From the NCBI GenBank assembly GCA_003838145.1, contig QYZZ01000019.1, positions 1 to 64,000 on the forward strand: DNA of 64,000 bases, read 5' to 3'. Of the stretch, positions 53,649-62,461 are shown in pieces. The position numbers were made by a program, and so were the translations under genes. Source of the DNA: Tindallia sp. MSAO_Bac2. GTDB taxonomy: Bacteria > Bacillota > Clostridia > Peptostreptococcales > Tindalliaceae. How positions within the stretch are numbered: position 1 is the first letter of the stretch; every line of letters starts with the position of its first letter. Below the pieces are notes generated by a model. The model was not told the DNA's origin and ran no database searches. It saw nothing but the letters and a program-made list of their open reading frames with translations.

Positions 53649-54701
53649 GTGAGTAAGAAGACTTTAAAAGTGTTGTCGCTACTTTTGGTTATGGTATTTG
53701 CTTTAGTTACGGTAACGGGCTGTGGCGGCGGTAATGGAAATGGTGAACCTGCTCCTGCCCCTGAAAATGGAGAACCGGAAGCTGCCGGTGAAGGCGAGAT
53801 TGTTTTAAGAGCAGCCACATCCGTAGACATGAGCCACCCTTACAACCAGGGAATGATTGCTTATGGTGAAATGCTGGAAGAAAGAACCAATGGCAAATTT
53901 AGCATCGAGGTATATCCGGATGCTCAGCTGGGGTCAGAACGAGAAATCATTGAAGGGATCCAAATGGGAACCATCGACGTAACCGTGGTATCCACAGCAC
54001 CCCTGGCTGGTTTCTCCGACGCCTTTCTGGTAACAGACCTGCCCTTCATCTTCGAAGATAAACCACATGCGTATCGCGTATTGGATGGAGAAATCGGACA
54101 AAGTATTTTTGATCAGTTGGAAGGAACGGGCATTGTCGGTCTGGCCTTCTGGGAAAATGGCTTTAGAAACATCACCAACTCCCAAAGACCTATTGAAGTT
54201 CCGGAAGATGTTCAAGGTCTGAAAATCAGAACGATGGAAAACCAGATCCACATGGATTCTTTCCGAGAGGTTGGAGCAGATCCGACACCTATGGCCTTTG
54301 GTGAACTGTTTACTGCGCTGCAACAGGGAACCGTTGATGGACAGGAAAACCCGCTGCCAATCATTGCAACTTCCAGATTTTACGAAGTGCAGGATCACCT
54401 GGCCCTGACAGGCCACTTCTATGCACCGGCTCCACTGCTTATCAGCGGTGCGCTATGGGATAGCCTGACAGATGAGGAAAAAACAATTTTCCAGGAAGCT
54501 GCCAATGATGCAACAGATATTCAACGAGGCATGATCCAGGAAATGGACGACCGACTGGTAGAAGAACTTGAAGCAGAAGGTATGCAGATTACCCGACCTG
54601 ATGTTGGACCCTGGCAGGAAGCCATGGCTCCAGTATACGAACAATGGGAAGATACCATTGGAGCAGAACTGATCCAACAAATTCAGGAAATGGGCAACTA
54701 A
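53649..54701 (+). CDS. dctP: TRAP transporter substrate-binding lipoprotein
   Basis: A 350-residue DctP-family binding protein. The N-terminal signal peptide ends in a lipobox (VTVTGC), giving a membrane-anchored lipoprotein. A Pro/Gly/Glu-rich linker and the mature DctP fold follow: AHPYNQGM-type SHPYNQGMIAYGEMLEERTNGKFSIEVYPDAQLG, and EVPEDVQGLKIRTMENQIHMDSFREVGADPTPMAFGELFTALQQGTVDGQENPL, with the Arg that holds the ligand carboxylate. It captures organic acids outside the cell. GTG 53649 is the start, after AAGGAGGAG; the ORF-track start is too long. Confidence 0.94.
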   Translation: MSKKTLKVLSLLLVMVFALVTVTGCGGGNGNGEPAPAPENGEPEAAGEGEIVLRAATSVDMSHPYNQGMIAYGEMLEERTNGKFSIEVYPDAQLGSEREIIEGIQMGTIDVTVVSTAPLAGFSDAFLVTDLPFIFEDKPHAYRVLDGEIGQSIFDQLEGTGIVGLAFWENGFRNITNSQRPIEVPEDVQGLKIRTMENQIHMDSFREVGADPTPMAFGELFTALQQGTVDGQENPLPIIATSRFYEVQDHLALTGHFYAPAPLLISGALWDSLTDEEKTIFQEAANDATDIQRGMIQEMDDRLVEELEAEGMQITRPDVGPWQEAMAPVYEQWEDTIGAELIQQIQEMGN

Positions 54702-54722
54702 GCCTTCGTGCATAAAAAGTAT

Positions 54723-54758
54723 AATGGTTGAGCAGGACCAGTGTCCTGCTCAACCATT
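54723..54758 (+). other. Long intercistronic hairpin between dctP and dctQ
   Basis: A perfect 16-bp stem (AATGGTTGAGCAGGAC and its complement) with a 4-base loop. It has no strong T-run. It may stabilise the dctP message or partly terminate, which would give more binding protein than permease. Confidence 0.8.
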
Positions 54759-54837
54759 ACTTCCATCGAGCCATAGCTCATAAGAACCCTGTTAAAGAGA
54801 AGGGCAACTGATAAAGGCAAACATAAGGAGGAAAACT

Positions 54838-55329
54838 ATGGAAGGCAAAAAGCAATCTGTTTTTTTTCGCTTTCTGGATCGATTTGAAGATACATCCGTC
54901 ACCATCCTTTACGCTGTAATGGTGGTTGTCATCTTTCTGCAAGTCTTTTTTCGATTTGTCGTAAGATCATCCCTGCCCTGGTCAGAAGAACTGGCCCGAT
55001 ACGTCATGGCCTACGCCATCTTTATCGGCGCTTCCATTGCAGCCAAAGAAGGAGCCCACATAGGCATTTTAGCCATCGTCAACAAATTTCCCAAATCCGC
55101 AGAGAAATACACCAAAACCTTTGCCATGCTGGTGTCCTTTATTTTCTCCATTATTCTGATTTATTTGGCATTTCTTATCGTACAATTTCTGATGAACACC
55201 GGCCAAAAATCGCCAGCCATGAGGATTCCCATCTGGGTCGCCTATTTATCCGTTCCACTCGGAGCTGTCCTGATGAGCATCCGATTCATGCAGGCAGCCG
55301 TCATCCAGTTTACAGAAAGGAGGGAATAG
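54838..55329 (+). CDS. dctQ: TRAP transporter small permease
   Basis: A 163-residue protein with four membrane helices. SSLPWSEELARYVMAYAIFIGASIAAKEGAHIGI is the DctQ signature. It pairs with DctM as the membrane part of the Na+-driven TRAP carrier. AAGGAGG precedes the ATG. The gene ends 3 bases before dctM. Confidence 0.92.
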   Translation: MEGKKQSVFFRFLDRFEDTSVTILYAVMVVVIFLQVFFRFVVRSSLPWSEELARYVMAYAIFIGASIAAKEGAHIGILAIVNKFPKSAEKYTKTFAMLVSFIFSIILIYLAFLIVQFLMNTGQKSPAMRIPIWVAYLSVPLGAVLMSIRFMQAAVIQFTERRE

Positions 55330-55332
55330 GCA

Positions 55333-56613
55333 ATGATATCCCTGTTACTCTTTGGTGGATTTACCCTGTTAGTCATTGCCAGCGTTCCCATCGCCGTCAG
55401 CCTCGGCCTGTCCACCATTATCGCCATCCACATCACCGAAGCCGTAGCCTTGCAGGTAGTAGCCCAACGAATGTTTACCGCCGTAGATAACTTTGCCCTT
55501 ATGGCCGTACCCTTCTTTATGATCGCAGGAGCCGTAATGGAACGGGGAGGCATCTCCAAAAGACTCATTGGCTTTGCCAATTCGTTGGTAGGCAGCCTGT
55601 TTGGCGGCTTTGCCCTGGTAACCATCCTGGCATCCATGTTCTTTGCAGCCATATCCGGCTCATCTCCGGCCACCGTAGCCGCCATCGGCGCCATCATGAT
55701 TCCTGCCATGGTAAAGAATGGATACCAGGAAGAATTTGCCACCGCCACCCAGGCCAGTGCCGGGTATATAGGCGTTATTATCCCACCCAGCATACCGATG
55801 ATCACTTACGGCGTAGTCACCGGAACCTCCATCGGAGCCCTGTTCATGGCCGGCTTTATCCCCGGCATGCTCATCGGGCTTTCCCTGGCCATCGTCGCCG
55901 TTGTCACTGCCAAAAAGCGAAACTACCGGGGAGAAGTGAAGAAAGCCTCCCTGCAGGAAATAGGCGCCGCCTTTAAAGACGCCATCTGGGCACTCCTGAT
56001 GCCCATTATCATCCTGGGAGGCATCTATGGCGGCATCTTTACCCCCACAGAAGCCGCCAACATCGCCGTCGTATACGGCCTTCTGATCGGCTTTTTTGTA
56101 TACAAAGAGCTGAACCTGAAAGACATCCCCAAAATACTGAGAGGAGCCGCCATCAGCAGCTCATTGGTATTTATGATCATTGCCACCGCCTCAGCCTTTG
56201 GACTCATCCTCACCAGAGAACAGATACCAACCCAGGTTGCACAGTTTTTGCTGCAAATCACCGAAAATCCGATCCTGATGCTGATGATCCTTAATGTGAT
56301 GCTGTTGATCGTAGGTACCTTTATGGAAACCAACGCCGCCATCATCATCCTGGCCCCGATTCTCTATCCGGCCATCAGTGCCCTTGGTATCGATCCGGTA
56401 CATTTTGGGATTATCATGGTGGTTAACCTGGCCATCGGAATGATTACACCACCCCTGGGCGTGAACCTGTTTGTAGCCGCCAGTATGAGGAAAATGCAAA
56501 TTGAAAAACTGATCAACGCCAACTGGTGGTACCTGTTTGCATCGGTTGTAGCACTGTTGATTATTACCTACTTCCCCATGATCAGCCTATGGCTGCCCAG
56601 TGTGCTGAATTGA
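55333..56613 (+). CDS. dctM: TRAP transporter large permease
   Basis: A 426-residue protein with about twelve helices. MAVPFFMIAGAVMERGGISKRLI, SGSSPATVAAIGAIMIPAMVKNGY, IIPPSIPMITYGVVTGTSIGALF and GMITPPLGVNLFVA are DctM motifs. It moves the organic acid delivered by DctP using the sodium gradient. GGAGGGAATAGGCA precedes the ATG. The next gene, a LarA homologue, starts 55 bases later. Confidence 0.94.
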   Translation: MISLLLFGGFTLLVIASVPIAVSLGLSTIIAIHITEAVALQVVAQRMFTAVDNFALMAVPFFMIAGAVMERGGISKRLIGFANSLVGSLFGGFALVTILASMFFAAISGSSPATVAAIGAIMIPAMVKNGYQEEFATATQASAGYIGVIIPPSIPMITYGVVTGTSIGALFMAGFIPGMLIGLSLAIVAVVTAKKRNYRGEVKKASLQEIGAAFKDAIWALLMPIIILGGIYGGIFTPTEAANIAVVYGLLIGFFVYKELNLKDIPKILRGAAISSSLVFMIIATASAFGLILTREQIPTQVAQFLLQITENPILMLMILNVMLLIVGTFMETNAAIIILAPILYPAISALGIDPVHFGIIMVVNLAIGMITPPLGVNLFVAASMRKMQIEKLINANWWYLFASVVALLIITYFPMISLWLPSVLN

Positions 56614-56668
56614 TTTTTAAGTTTTGAATATGCGTAAAGCTTGGAGACTGACGAAGGAGGCGCGTAAG

Positions 56669-57964
56669 GTGTCGAAAAGAAAGTTTGAACTAAAATATGG
56701 AAAAGGAATCGTGTCTGTTCAAGTTCCGGAAGATCAGCTTTTATATGAAATTATGGGACAGGAGTATCCGGCACTTTCCAACCTGAAAGAGGACTATCTG
56801 CACAGTCTGAATCATCCCATTGATGCCCCTCCATTAAAAGAAATAGTCAAAAAAGGCGATACGGTAGCTATAACGGTAAGCGATATAACCAGAGGATGGC
56901 AGAAAAACTATCTTACGTTACCGATTTTAATTGACTACCTTAACGAAGTGGGTGTGCCGGATGATAATATTACAATATTGATAGCTGTAGGAGGTCATCG
57001 TCCTAATACGGAAAAAGAGTTTGTAGAGCTGTGCAGCCAGGAAGTTTATGATCGGGTTCGAATTCTGAATCATGATGCCTGGGACGAAGAAAACATGGTG
57101 TACCAAGGTAAAACCAGCCGGGGAACAGAGGTTGCGGTTAATCGGATTGTGGCCGAAGCAGATAAAGTGATCCTGACCGGTGGCATTATCTATCACTACA
57201 TGGTTGGCTATGGAGGCGGCAGAAAAAGCATCATTCCCGGAGTGGCATCCATCAAAACCATCCAGCAAAACCATCTCTGGGCGATGGGCAGAGAAGTGGG
57301 CAGTGGATCTAATCCCAACTCAGCCTCAAAATTTACCAGGGGAAATGAATGTCACGAAGATATGATGGAAGTGGCAGCCTTCATAAAACCTGACTTTATT
57401 ATTAATTCGGTCCCCAACGCAGACGGTGAACTGGCAGGTATTTTTGCAGGGAACTGGGTTTCGGCGTGGCTTCACGGTACGGAACTGGTAAATAAAATCT
57501 ATGGTGTAGATGTGGAAGAAAAGGCTGACATAGTCATAGCTTCAGCTGGTGGCTATCCAAAAGATATTAATCTTTATCAGACGGGAAAAACCATGGATAA
57601 TGCCTACCACGCCATGAAAAAAGGCGGGGTATCCATCATTCTGTCCGAATGTGAAGATATTATGGAGCCCCTGGAGTTTACTAAGTGGTTTGATTACGAA
57701 AACACTTATGAGATGGAAAAAGCGTTGCGAGAGAACTTTACCATACCCGGATGGGTTGCCTTCAAAGAGGTGGAATGCAGCGATTATGGTACTTTTATTA
57801 TTTTGACAAAGCAGGAAAATGCTGAATTTGCCAAAAAAGCGAAACTGATTCCTGCCACTACCATGGAAGAAGCCATGGAAATCGCTTATAAAAAGTGCGG
57901 AGTTCAGCGTCCTAAAATAACAGTAATGCCACAGGGGGCCAATACGTTCCCTGTTAAAAAATAA
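56669..57964 (+). CDS. LarA-family nickel-pincer isomerase (third homologue)
   Basis: A 431-residue LarA homologue with all catalytic positions conserved: His110 in AVGGHRPN, His176 in IIYHYMVGYGGG, Lys186 in GGRKSIIPG, and His202 in QQNHLW. The motif VSDITRGW replaces SDHTRP of LarA, so the substrate probably differs from lactate. GTG 56669 is chosen, 8 bases after AAGGAGG; the ORF-track start at 56624 is too far upstream. It lies between the TRAP genes and panB in one direction, suggesting it acts on the imported acid. Confidence 0.88.
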   Translation: MSKRKFELKYGKGIVSVQVPEDQLLYEIMGQEYPALSNLKEDYLHSLNHPIDAPPLKEIVKKGDTVAITVSDITRGWQKNYLTLPILIDYLNEVGVPDDNITILIAVGGHRPNTEKEFVELCSQEVYDRVRILNHDAWDEENMVYQGKTSRGTEVAVNRIVAEADKVILTGGIIYHYMVGYGGGRKSIIPGVASIKTIQQNHLWAMGREVGSGSNPNSASKFTRGNECHEDMMEVAAFIKPDFIINSVPNADGELAGIFAGNWVSAWLHGTELVNKIYGVDVEEKADIVIASAGGYPKDINLYQTGKTMDNAYHAMKKGGVSIILSECEDIMEPLEFTKWFDYENTYEMEKALRENFTIPGWVAFKEVECSDYGTFIILTKQENAEFAKKAKLIPATTMEEAMEIAYKKCGVQRPKITVMPQGANTFPVKK

Positions 57965-57988
57965 AAATCAGAATTAGGAGGGTAAGGC

Positions 57989-58870
57989 ATGAGTACATGG
58001 ACCACAGCCGAAAAACAGGAAGTCAGAAAGAAAGTAACCATTCATACATTGATGAAAAAGAAAGAAAAGGGCGAAAAAATAACTTTTTTAACAGCTTATG
58101 ATTATCCCACAGCTGTTCTGGAAGACCAGGCTGGCATCGATCTTATCCTGGTAGGCGATTCGCTTGGTATGTGCGTTTATGGTTTTGACAGCACACTTCC
58201 GGTGACAATGGATATGATGGTGAATCACTCTAAGGCCGTCAGAAAAGGTGCCCCCAACAGCTTTGTCATTGGAGACATGCCTTATCTTTCATACCAGATA
58301 TCCGTTGAGCAGGCCGTAGCTAACGCCGGAAGACTAATGCAGGAGTGTGGTGTTGACGGGGTAAAACTGGAGGGCGGACTGGAAATGACAGACCGCATTG
58401 AAGCGATTACGAAAGCGGGAATTCCGGTAATGGGCCATTTGGGCCTGACGCCTCAATCCGCATCTATGTTGGGGGGGTTCAAAGCCCAGGGAAAAAGCGT
58501 GGATGCTGCTTTAAAACTGATGGAAGAAGCTAAAGCACTGGAAGAAGCCGGTTGTGTCAGCATTCTGTTGGAAGCCATTCCGGCGGAAGTGGCACAGCTC
58601 ATCACAGAGCGGGCCAATATACCGATTCTGGGAATTGGAGCAGGACCATACTGTGATGGACAGGTTCTGGTAGTGCATGATATGCTTGGTTTCTTTGGCG
58701 GTCATGTAGCAAAATTTGTGAAGCAATACACTAATATGAACGAGGTTATTGCAAAAGCGTTAACGGAATATAAAGAAGATGTTGAAGCGGGAACTTTCCC
58801 GGCGCCGGAGCATTGCTATAAAATCAGCGAAGATGAACTGGAAAAGCTGCGTAAGGCAGTTGAAAAATAA
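57989..58870 (+). CDS. panB: 3-methyl-2-oxobutanoate hydroxymethyltransferase (PanB)
   Basis: A 293-residue TIM-barrel enzyme. LTAYDYPTA, ILVGDSLGMCVYG, IGDMPYLSYQ, GVKLEGG, MGHLGLTPQSAS and LLEAIPAEVA hold the Mg2+ and substrate residues of PanB. The usual reaction joins 3-methyl-2-oxobutanoate and 5,10-methylene-THF to ketopantoate, and it is reversible. No panC or panD is nearby. Its place after a third LarA homologue and before a four-carbon acid kinase suggests that it may run backwards, cleaving a 4-hydroxy-2-oxo acid (inference). GGAGGG precedes the ATG. Confidence 0.93.
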   Translation: MSTWTTAEKQEVRKKVTIHTLMKKKEKGEKITFLTAYDYPTAVLEDQAGIDLILVGDSLGMCVYGFDSTLPVTMDMMVNHSKAVRKGAPNSFVIGDMPYLSYQISVEQAVANAGRLMQECGVDGVKLEGGLEMTDRIEAITKAGIPVMGHLGLTPQSASMLGGFKAQGKSVDAALKLMEEAKALEEAGCVSILLEAIPAEVAQLITERANIPILGIGAGPYCDGQVLVVHDMLGFFGGHVAKFVKQYTNMNEVIAKALTEYKEDVEAGTFPAPEHCYKISEDELEKLRKAVEK

Positions 58871-58966
58871 TCTAAAGAAGTCGAAGGGAGGCGACAATGC
58901 TTAGCTGCTGCGCCTCTCTTTTTATTTCAGAATTTTGAACAGGTGGAAGAATCTGGAGGAAAAGGT

Positions 58967-60421
58967 ATGGACAAAAAATTATTAAAAGAAACAGATAACT
59001 ATTCAAAAAGTCTAATCGAAGAAATTGAAAAACAATATCTGAAAGCTGTCAAACTGCTGAACCGGAAGATCGTAGTCCTTGACGATGATCCTACTGGTAT
59101 ACAGACAGTGCATGGTGTCTATGTTTTCACGGGTTGGACACAGGCTATGATGGAAGATGGTTTTAGTAATCCGGAGAATATTTTTTATATCCTTACTAAT
59201 TCCCGAAGCTTTTCAAAGCAAAAAACCAAAAAGGTGCACGAAATAATAGCAAAAGAAGTGATTGTTGCATCAGAAAAATCCGGGAAGAATTATATTATCA
59301 TCAGCCGGAGCGATTCAACTTTAAGGGGTCACTATCCTCTTGAGACGGAAACCCTCAGGCGAACAATTGAATCGGCATCAGGGAAAAAATATGATGGCGA
59401 AATACTGATTCCCTTTTTTAGTGAAGGTGGCAGGATCACTGTTAACAATACACATTATCTTCTGGAAAAAGACAGGCTGATTCCGGTTTCTGAGAGTGAA
59501 TTTGCCAAAGATAAAAGCTTTGGATATAAACACGCTCATCTGGGGGAATTTGTAGAAGAAAAGACAGCGGGAGAATATAAAGCGGAAGAATGTGAATACA
59601 TATCCATAAATGATCTTCGCAGCCTGAAGGTTGATGAAATAACGCATCAACTGATGAAGGTGAAAGATTATGGGAAGATCATAGTAAATGCTGAAAACTA
59701 TTATGATATGAAAGTTTTTGTGATTGCACTGGTTAAGGCTATACTGGATGGGAAGGAGTATTTGTTCCGAAGTGCGGCATCTTTTCCCAAAACCCTAAGC
59801 GGAATTGCAGATAAACCATACCTGAAAGCGGAGGAGCTGGTGTCACCAAAGGCAAATAATGGAGGGATCATTTTAATTGGCTCGCATGTCCGGAAAACTA
59901 CAGAGCAAATGAAATGTTTATTGAATTCAGGGTTAGCGTTAACAGAGGTTGAATTCAACCAGCACCTGGTAATGGACGATGAAAAAATGGAAGTTGAGGT
60001 GAATCGGGTCAGGCAGATAGTCGATTATTCCATTAGCCAGGGACGGCATGTGGTTGTCTATACAAAGAGGGAAAGATATGATCTGGATACAGAAGATCAG
60101 GAAGAGCAGCTCCGGGTATCTGTGAAAATATCAGACGCCCTTACAGAGATTATTAAAAGACTTGAAGCGCAGCCAGGTTTTATGATTACAAAAGGTGGAA
60201 TTACCTCCAGTGATATTGGCACAAAAGCCATAGGAGTTCAAAAAGCATATGTAATGGGTCAGGCAATTCCGGGTGTTCCGGTGTGGATGACTGGAGCCGA
60301 AAGTAAATTTCCGCATATGCCCCTTATTATTTTTCCGGGCAACGTAGGTGATGAAAATGCTCTTAAAGATATCGTTGAGAGGTTAGCGGGGCAGATAGAA
60401 AATTCAACACAGGGGAAATAA
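58967..60421 (+). CDS. Four-carbon acid sugar kinase family protein (DUF1537)
   Basis: A 484-residue kinase of the DUF1537 (OtnK/DtnK) type. The N-terminal domain has VLDDDPTGIQTVHGVYV and SRSDSTLRGHYPLE (substrate site). The C-terminal domain has GGITSSDIGTKAIGV and PLIIFPGNVGDENAL (ATP site). Characterised members phosphorylate the 4-hydroxyl of D-threonate, L-threonate or 2-oxo-tetronate. A 2,4-dihydroxy acid such as pantoate or a 4-hydroxy-2-oxo acid would fit the same pocket chemistry, but this is inference. ATG 58967 follows GGAGG by 7 bases. It is the last gene of the cluster and is convergent with mtnA. Confidence 0.85.
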   Translation: MDKKLLKETDNYSKSLIEEIEKQYLKAVKLLNRKIVVLDDDPTGIQTVHGVYVFTGWTQAMMEDGFSNPENIFYILTNSRSFSKQKTKKVHEIIAKEVIVASEKSGKNYIIISRSDSTLRGHYPLETETLRRTIESASGKKYDGEILIPFFSEGGRITVNNTHYLLEKDRLIPVSESEFAKDKSFGYKHAHLGEFVEEKTAGEYKAEECEYISINDLRSLKVDEITHQLMKVKDYGKIIVNAENYYDMKVFVIALVKAILDGKEYLFRSAASFPKTLSGIADKPYLKAEELVSPKANNGGIILIGSHVRKTTEQMKCLLNSGLALTEVEFNQHLVMDDEKMEVEVNRVRQIVDYSISQGRHVVVYTKRERYDLDTEDQEEQLRVSVKISDALTEIIKRLEAQPGFMITKGGITSSDIGTKAIGVQKAYVMGQAIPGVPVWMTGAESKFPHMPLIIFPGNVGDENALKDIVERLAGQIENSTQGK

Positions 60422-60446
60422 AGATTTCGAACTGGCACACGAAAAA

Positions 60447-60505
60447 AACCATTGAGGATATGTGCCGGGACTCATGGCGCTGGCAACAAAATAACCCCAA
60501 TGGTT
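60447..60505. terminator. Bidirectional hairpin region between convergent genes
   Basis: AACCATTG and CAATGGTT enclose a structured 40-base interior with TGCC/GGCA. It lies between the ends of the kinase and mtnA genes and may terminate both. Confidence 0.4.
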
Positions 60506-60517
60506 ATAACGGTTAAT

Positions 60518-61603
60518 TTATTTTCCAATCTGCTTTTTAACCTCTTTCAGCGCTTCGGAATAGGGTGACTTCAACACGCCTTTTTCTGTAATGATGGCGG
60601 TAATAAGGCTTTGATCCGTCACATCAAAGGCCGGGTTATACACCTTTATGTTCTCCGGAGCCATGGGCTTTTCATACCACTTGGAAACGACTTCTTCGGA
60701 AGGACGCTGTTCAATCTCTATGTCTCCCCCGGTTGGGCAGTCGAAGTCGATGGTAGAGAGCGGGGCGCAGATATAGAAGGGAATATTGTAGTGTTTGGCC
60801 AGTATTGCCACGCCGGAAGTTCCGATTTTGTTAGCAGCATCTCCATTGGCAGCGACCCGGTCACATCCGGTAATAACAGCCTGGACCTTTCCTTCCTGCA
60901 TGACGATAGAAGCCATATTATCGCAAATCAAGGTGACGTTTACGCCAGCCTGCTGCAGCTCCCAGGTGGTTAGCCGGGCGCCCTGAAGCAAAGGGCGGGT
61001 TTCGTCGGCATACACGTTAAAATCATATCCCTGCTGCTGTCCTAAATAGAGAGGTGATAATGCGGTTCCAAAGCGTGAAGTGGCAAGAGCGCCTGCGTTG
61101 CAATGAGTCAGGATACCCCATCCTGGCTTTAGCAGAGTAAGGGCGTGTTCTCCGATAGACCGGCACACTTCTTCATCTTCTAATTGTATTTTCGTTGCCT
61201 CCAGCTTCAATTCCAGTAGAGCCTTTTCAACGGTAGTTTCCTGATGGCGCTTTAAGCAGTCCTCCATTCGGTTTAAAGCCCAGAAAAGGTTGACAGCGGT
61301 AGGTCTGGAGGAAGCAAGATATTCCTTGTTTTTCATAAATACGTCATAAAGCTGGAAATAGGTGCTGGCATGAGACCATCTTGAAGCCAAATATACCCCG
61401 TAGGCAGCTGCAATTCCTATGGCTGGTGCTCCGCGAACCCGCAGCTGATAAATAGCTTCCCATATGTCTTCGATATTCTCCAGCACAATATAGCGTGTTT
61501 CTCCTGGCAAAAGAGTCTGGTCGATAATTTCCAGAGCATCCCTGTCTTCCAGCAGTCTTATGGTGTGAAAAGCTTCCTGGTTTTCATTGAGTGGTTTAAG
61601 CAT
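60518..61603 (-). CDS. mtnA: S-methyl-5-thioribose-1-phosphate isomerase
   Basis: A 361-residue enzyme of methionine salvage that converts methylthioribose 1-phosphate to the ribulose form. LRVRGAPAIGIAAAYG, the Cys in THCNAGALATS, ITGCDRVAANGDAANKIGT with the Asp, and EQRPSEEV are MtnA motifs. The ATG at 61603 is preceded by GGGAGG. It lies 24 bases after purC on the same strand, so they are co-transcribed. No other mtn gene is present in the window; in anaerobes MtnA often serves 5'-deoxyadenosine or methylthioadenosine salvage shunts. Confidence 0.94.
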   Translation of the reverse strand: MLKPLNENQEAFHTIRLLEDRDALEIIDQTLLPGETRYIVLENIEDIWEAIYQLRVRGAPAIGIAAAYGVYLASRWSHASTYFQLYDVFMKNKEYLASSRPTAVNLFWALNRMEDCLKRHQETTVEKALLELKLEATKIQLEDEEVCRSIGEHALTLLKPGWGILTHCNAGALATSRFGTALSPLYLGQQQGYDFNVYADETRPLLQGARLTTWELQQAGVNVTLICDNMASIVMQEGKVQAVITGCDRVAANGDAANKIGTSGVAILAKHYNIPFYICAPLSTIDFDCPTGGDIEIEQRPSEEVVSKWYEKPMAPENIKVYNPAFDVTDQSLITAIITEKGVLKSPYSEALKEVKKQIGK

Positions 61604-61627
61604 CGGAATTTGGCACCTCCCATAGCA

Positions 61628-62308
61628 CTAATCTGATAACATAATTTTTTCCAGCTGGAAGGGCTCTACCTGCTTTCCATCCATGAAAGCCCGCATGTTG
61701 CCACCGGAAATTTCGTCAATAAGGACAATTTCGTTACCGGACTTACCAAACTCAAATTTAATATCATACAAATCCAGTCCTTTTTCTGCCAGAAGCTCCC
61801 GTACAATGGAAGCGATCCTGTGGGTAAGATTTTTTAATGTTTTGTACTCATCCCTTGACAATATATTCAGCATATCCAAAGCATCTTCTGAAATGGGTGG
61901 GTCCTGCCTGTCGTCATCTTTAAGGGTTACTTCGACAAAAGCATCCAGTGGGTGGCCTTCTTCCACATAGCCGCCATATCGCCGATAAAAACTGCCGACA
62001 GCACGATAACGACAAATTACTTCCAGGCCTTTCCCGAAGGTGGCGGCAGGTTTAACCGTCATGGTGGCTTCTTTTGGGTCGGCGTCAATGTAATGAGTCG
62101 GGATTCCCTCATCTTTCAATTTCTCGAAGAAAAACTTTGTAAGTCGCAATCCTGACTGGCCGGCTCCTTCAACGGTTAAGCCTATTTCGTTGGAACCTGG
62201 ATCGAAAACACCATCCTTTCCCGTCATATCATCCTTAAACTTCAGCAGAAACATGCCATCAGGCAGTTTATAAACGTTTTTTGTTTTGCCGGTATAAATC
62301 AATTCCAT
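61628..62308 (-). CDS. purC: Phosphoribosylaminoimidazole-succinocarboxamide synthase
   Basis: A 226-residue SAICAR synthetase of purine synthesis. IYTGKTKNVYKLPDGMFLLKFKDDMTG, VICRYRAVGSFYRRYG, FEFGKSGNEIVLIDEISGGNMR are the ATP, substrate and metal regions. The enzyme joins aspartate to CAIR. ATG 62308 follows AAAGGAGT; the longer ORF start is rejected. No other pur genes are in the window, so purC is separated from the usual purine operon here. Confidence 0.94.
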   Translation of the reverse strand: MELIYTGKTKNVYKLPDGMFLLKFKDDMTGKDGVFDPGSNEIGLTVEGAGQSGLRLTKFFFEKLKDEGIPTHYIDADPKEATMTVKPAATFGKGLEVICRYRAVGSFYRRYGGYVEEGHPLDAFVEVTLKDDDRQDPPISEDALDMLNILSRDEYKTLKNLTHRIASIVRELLAEKGLDLYDIKFEFGKSGNEIVLIDEISGGNMRAFMDGKQVEPFQLEKIMLSD

Positions 62309-62340
62309 CGTAAAACTCCTTTCCATTCTGTTTTAATTAT

Positions 62341-62369
62341 ATTATGCGCTATCACTGCAAATTTATCAA
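62341..62369 (-). promoter_or_regulatory. Promoter of the purC-mtnA operon
   Basis: On the minus strand TTGATA (62369-62364), 17 bases, CATAAT (62346-62341), about 35 bases before purC. Confidence 0.7.
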
Positions 62370-62461
62370 TGATAAGCCTTGATTCGGGTTACTGAGTGGC
62401 TTGTCAGGCATCGGGTAACGTGTTAAGCTACAGACTGAGAATAAAAACAGGGAGGTACACA

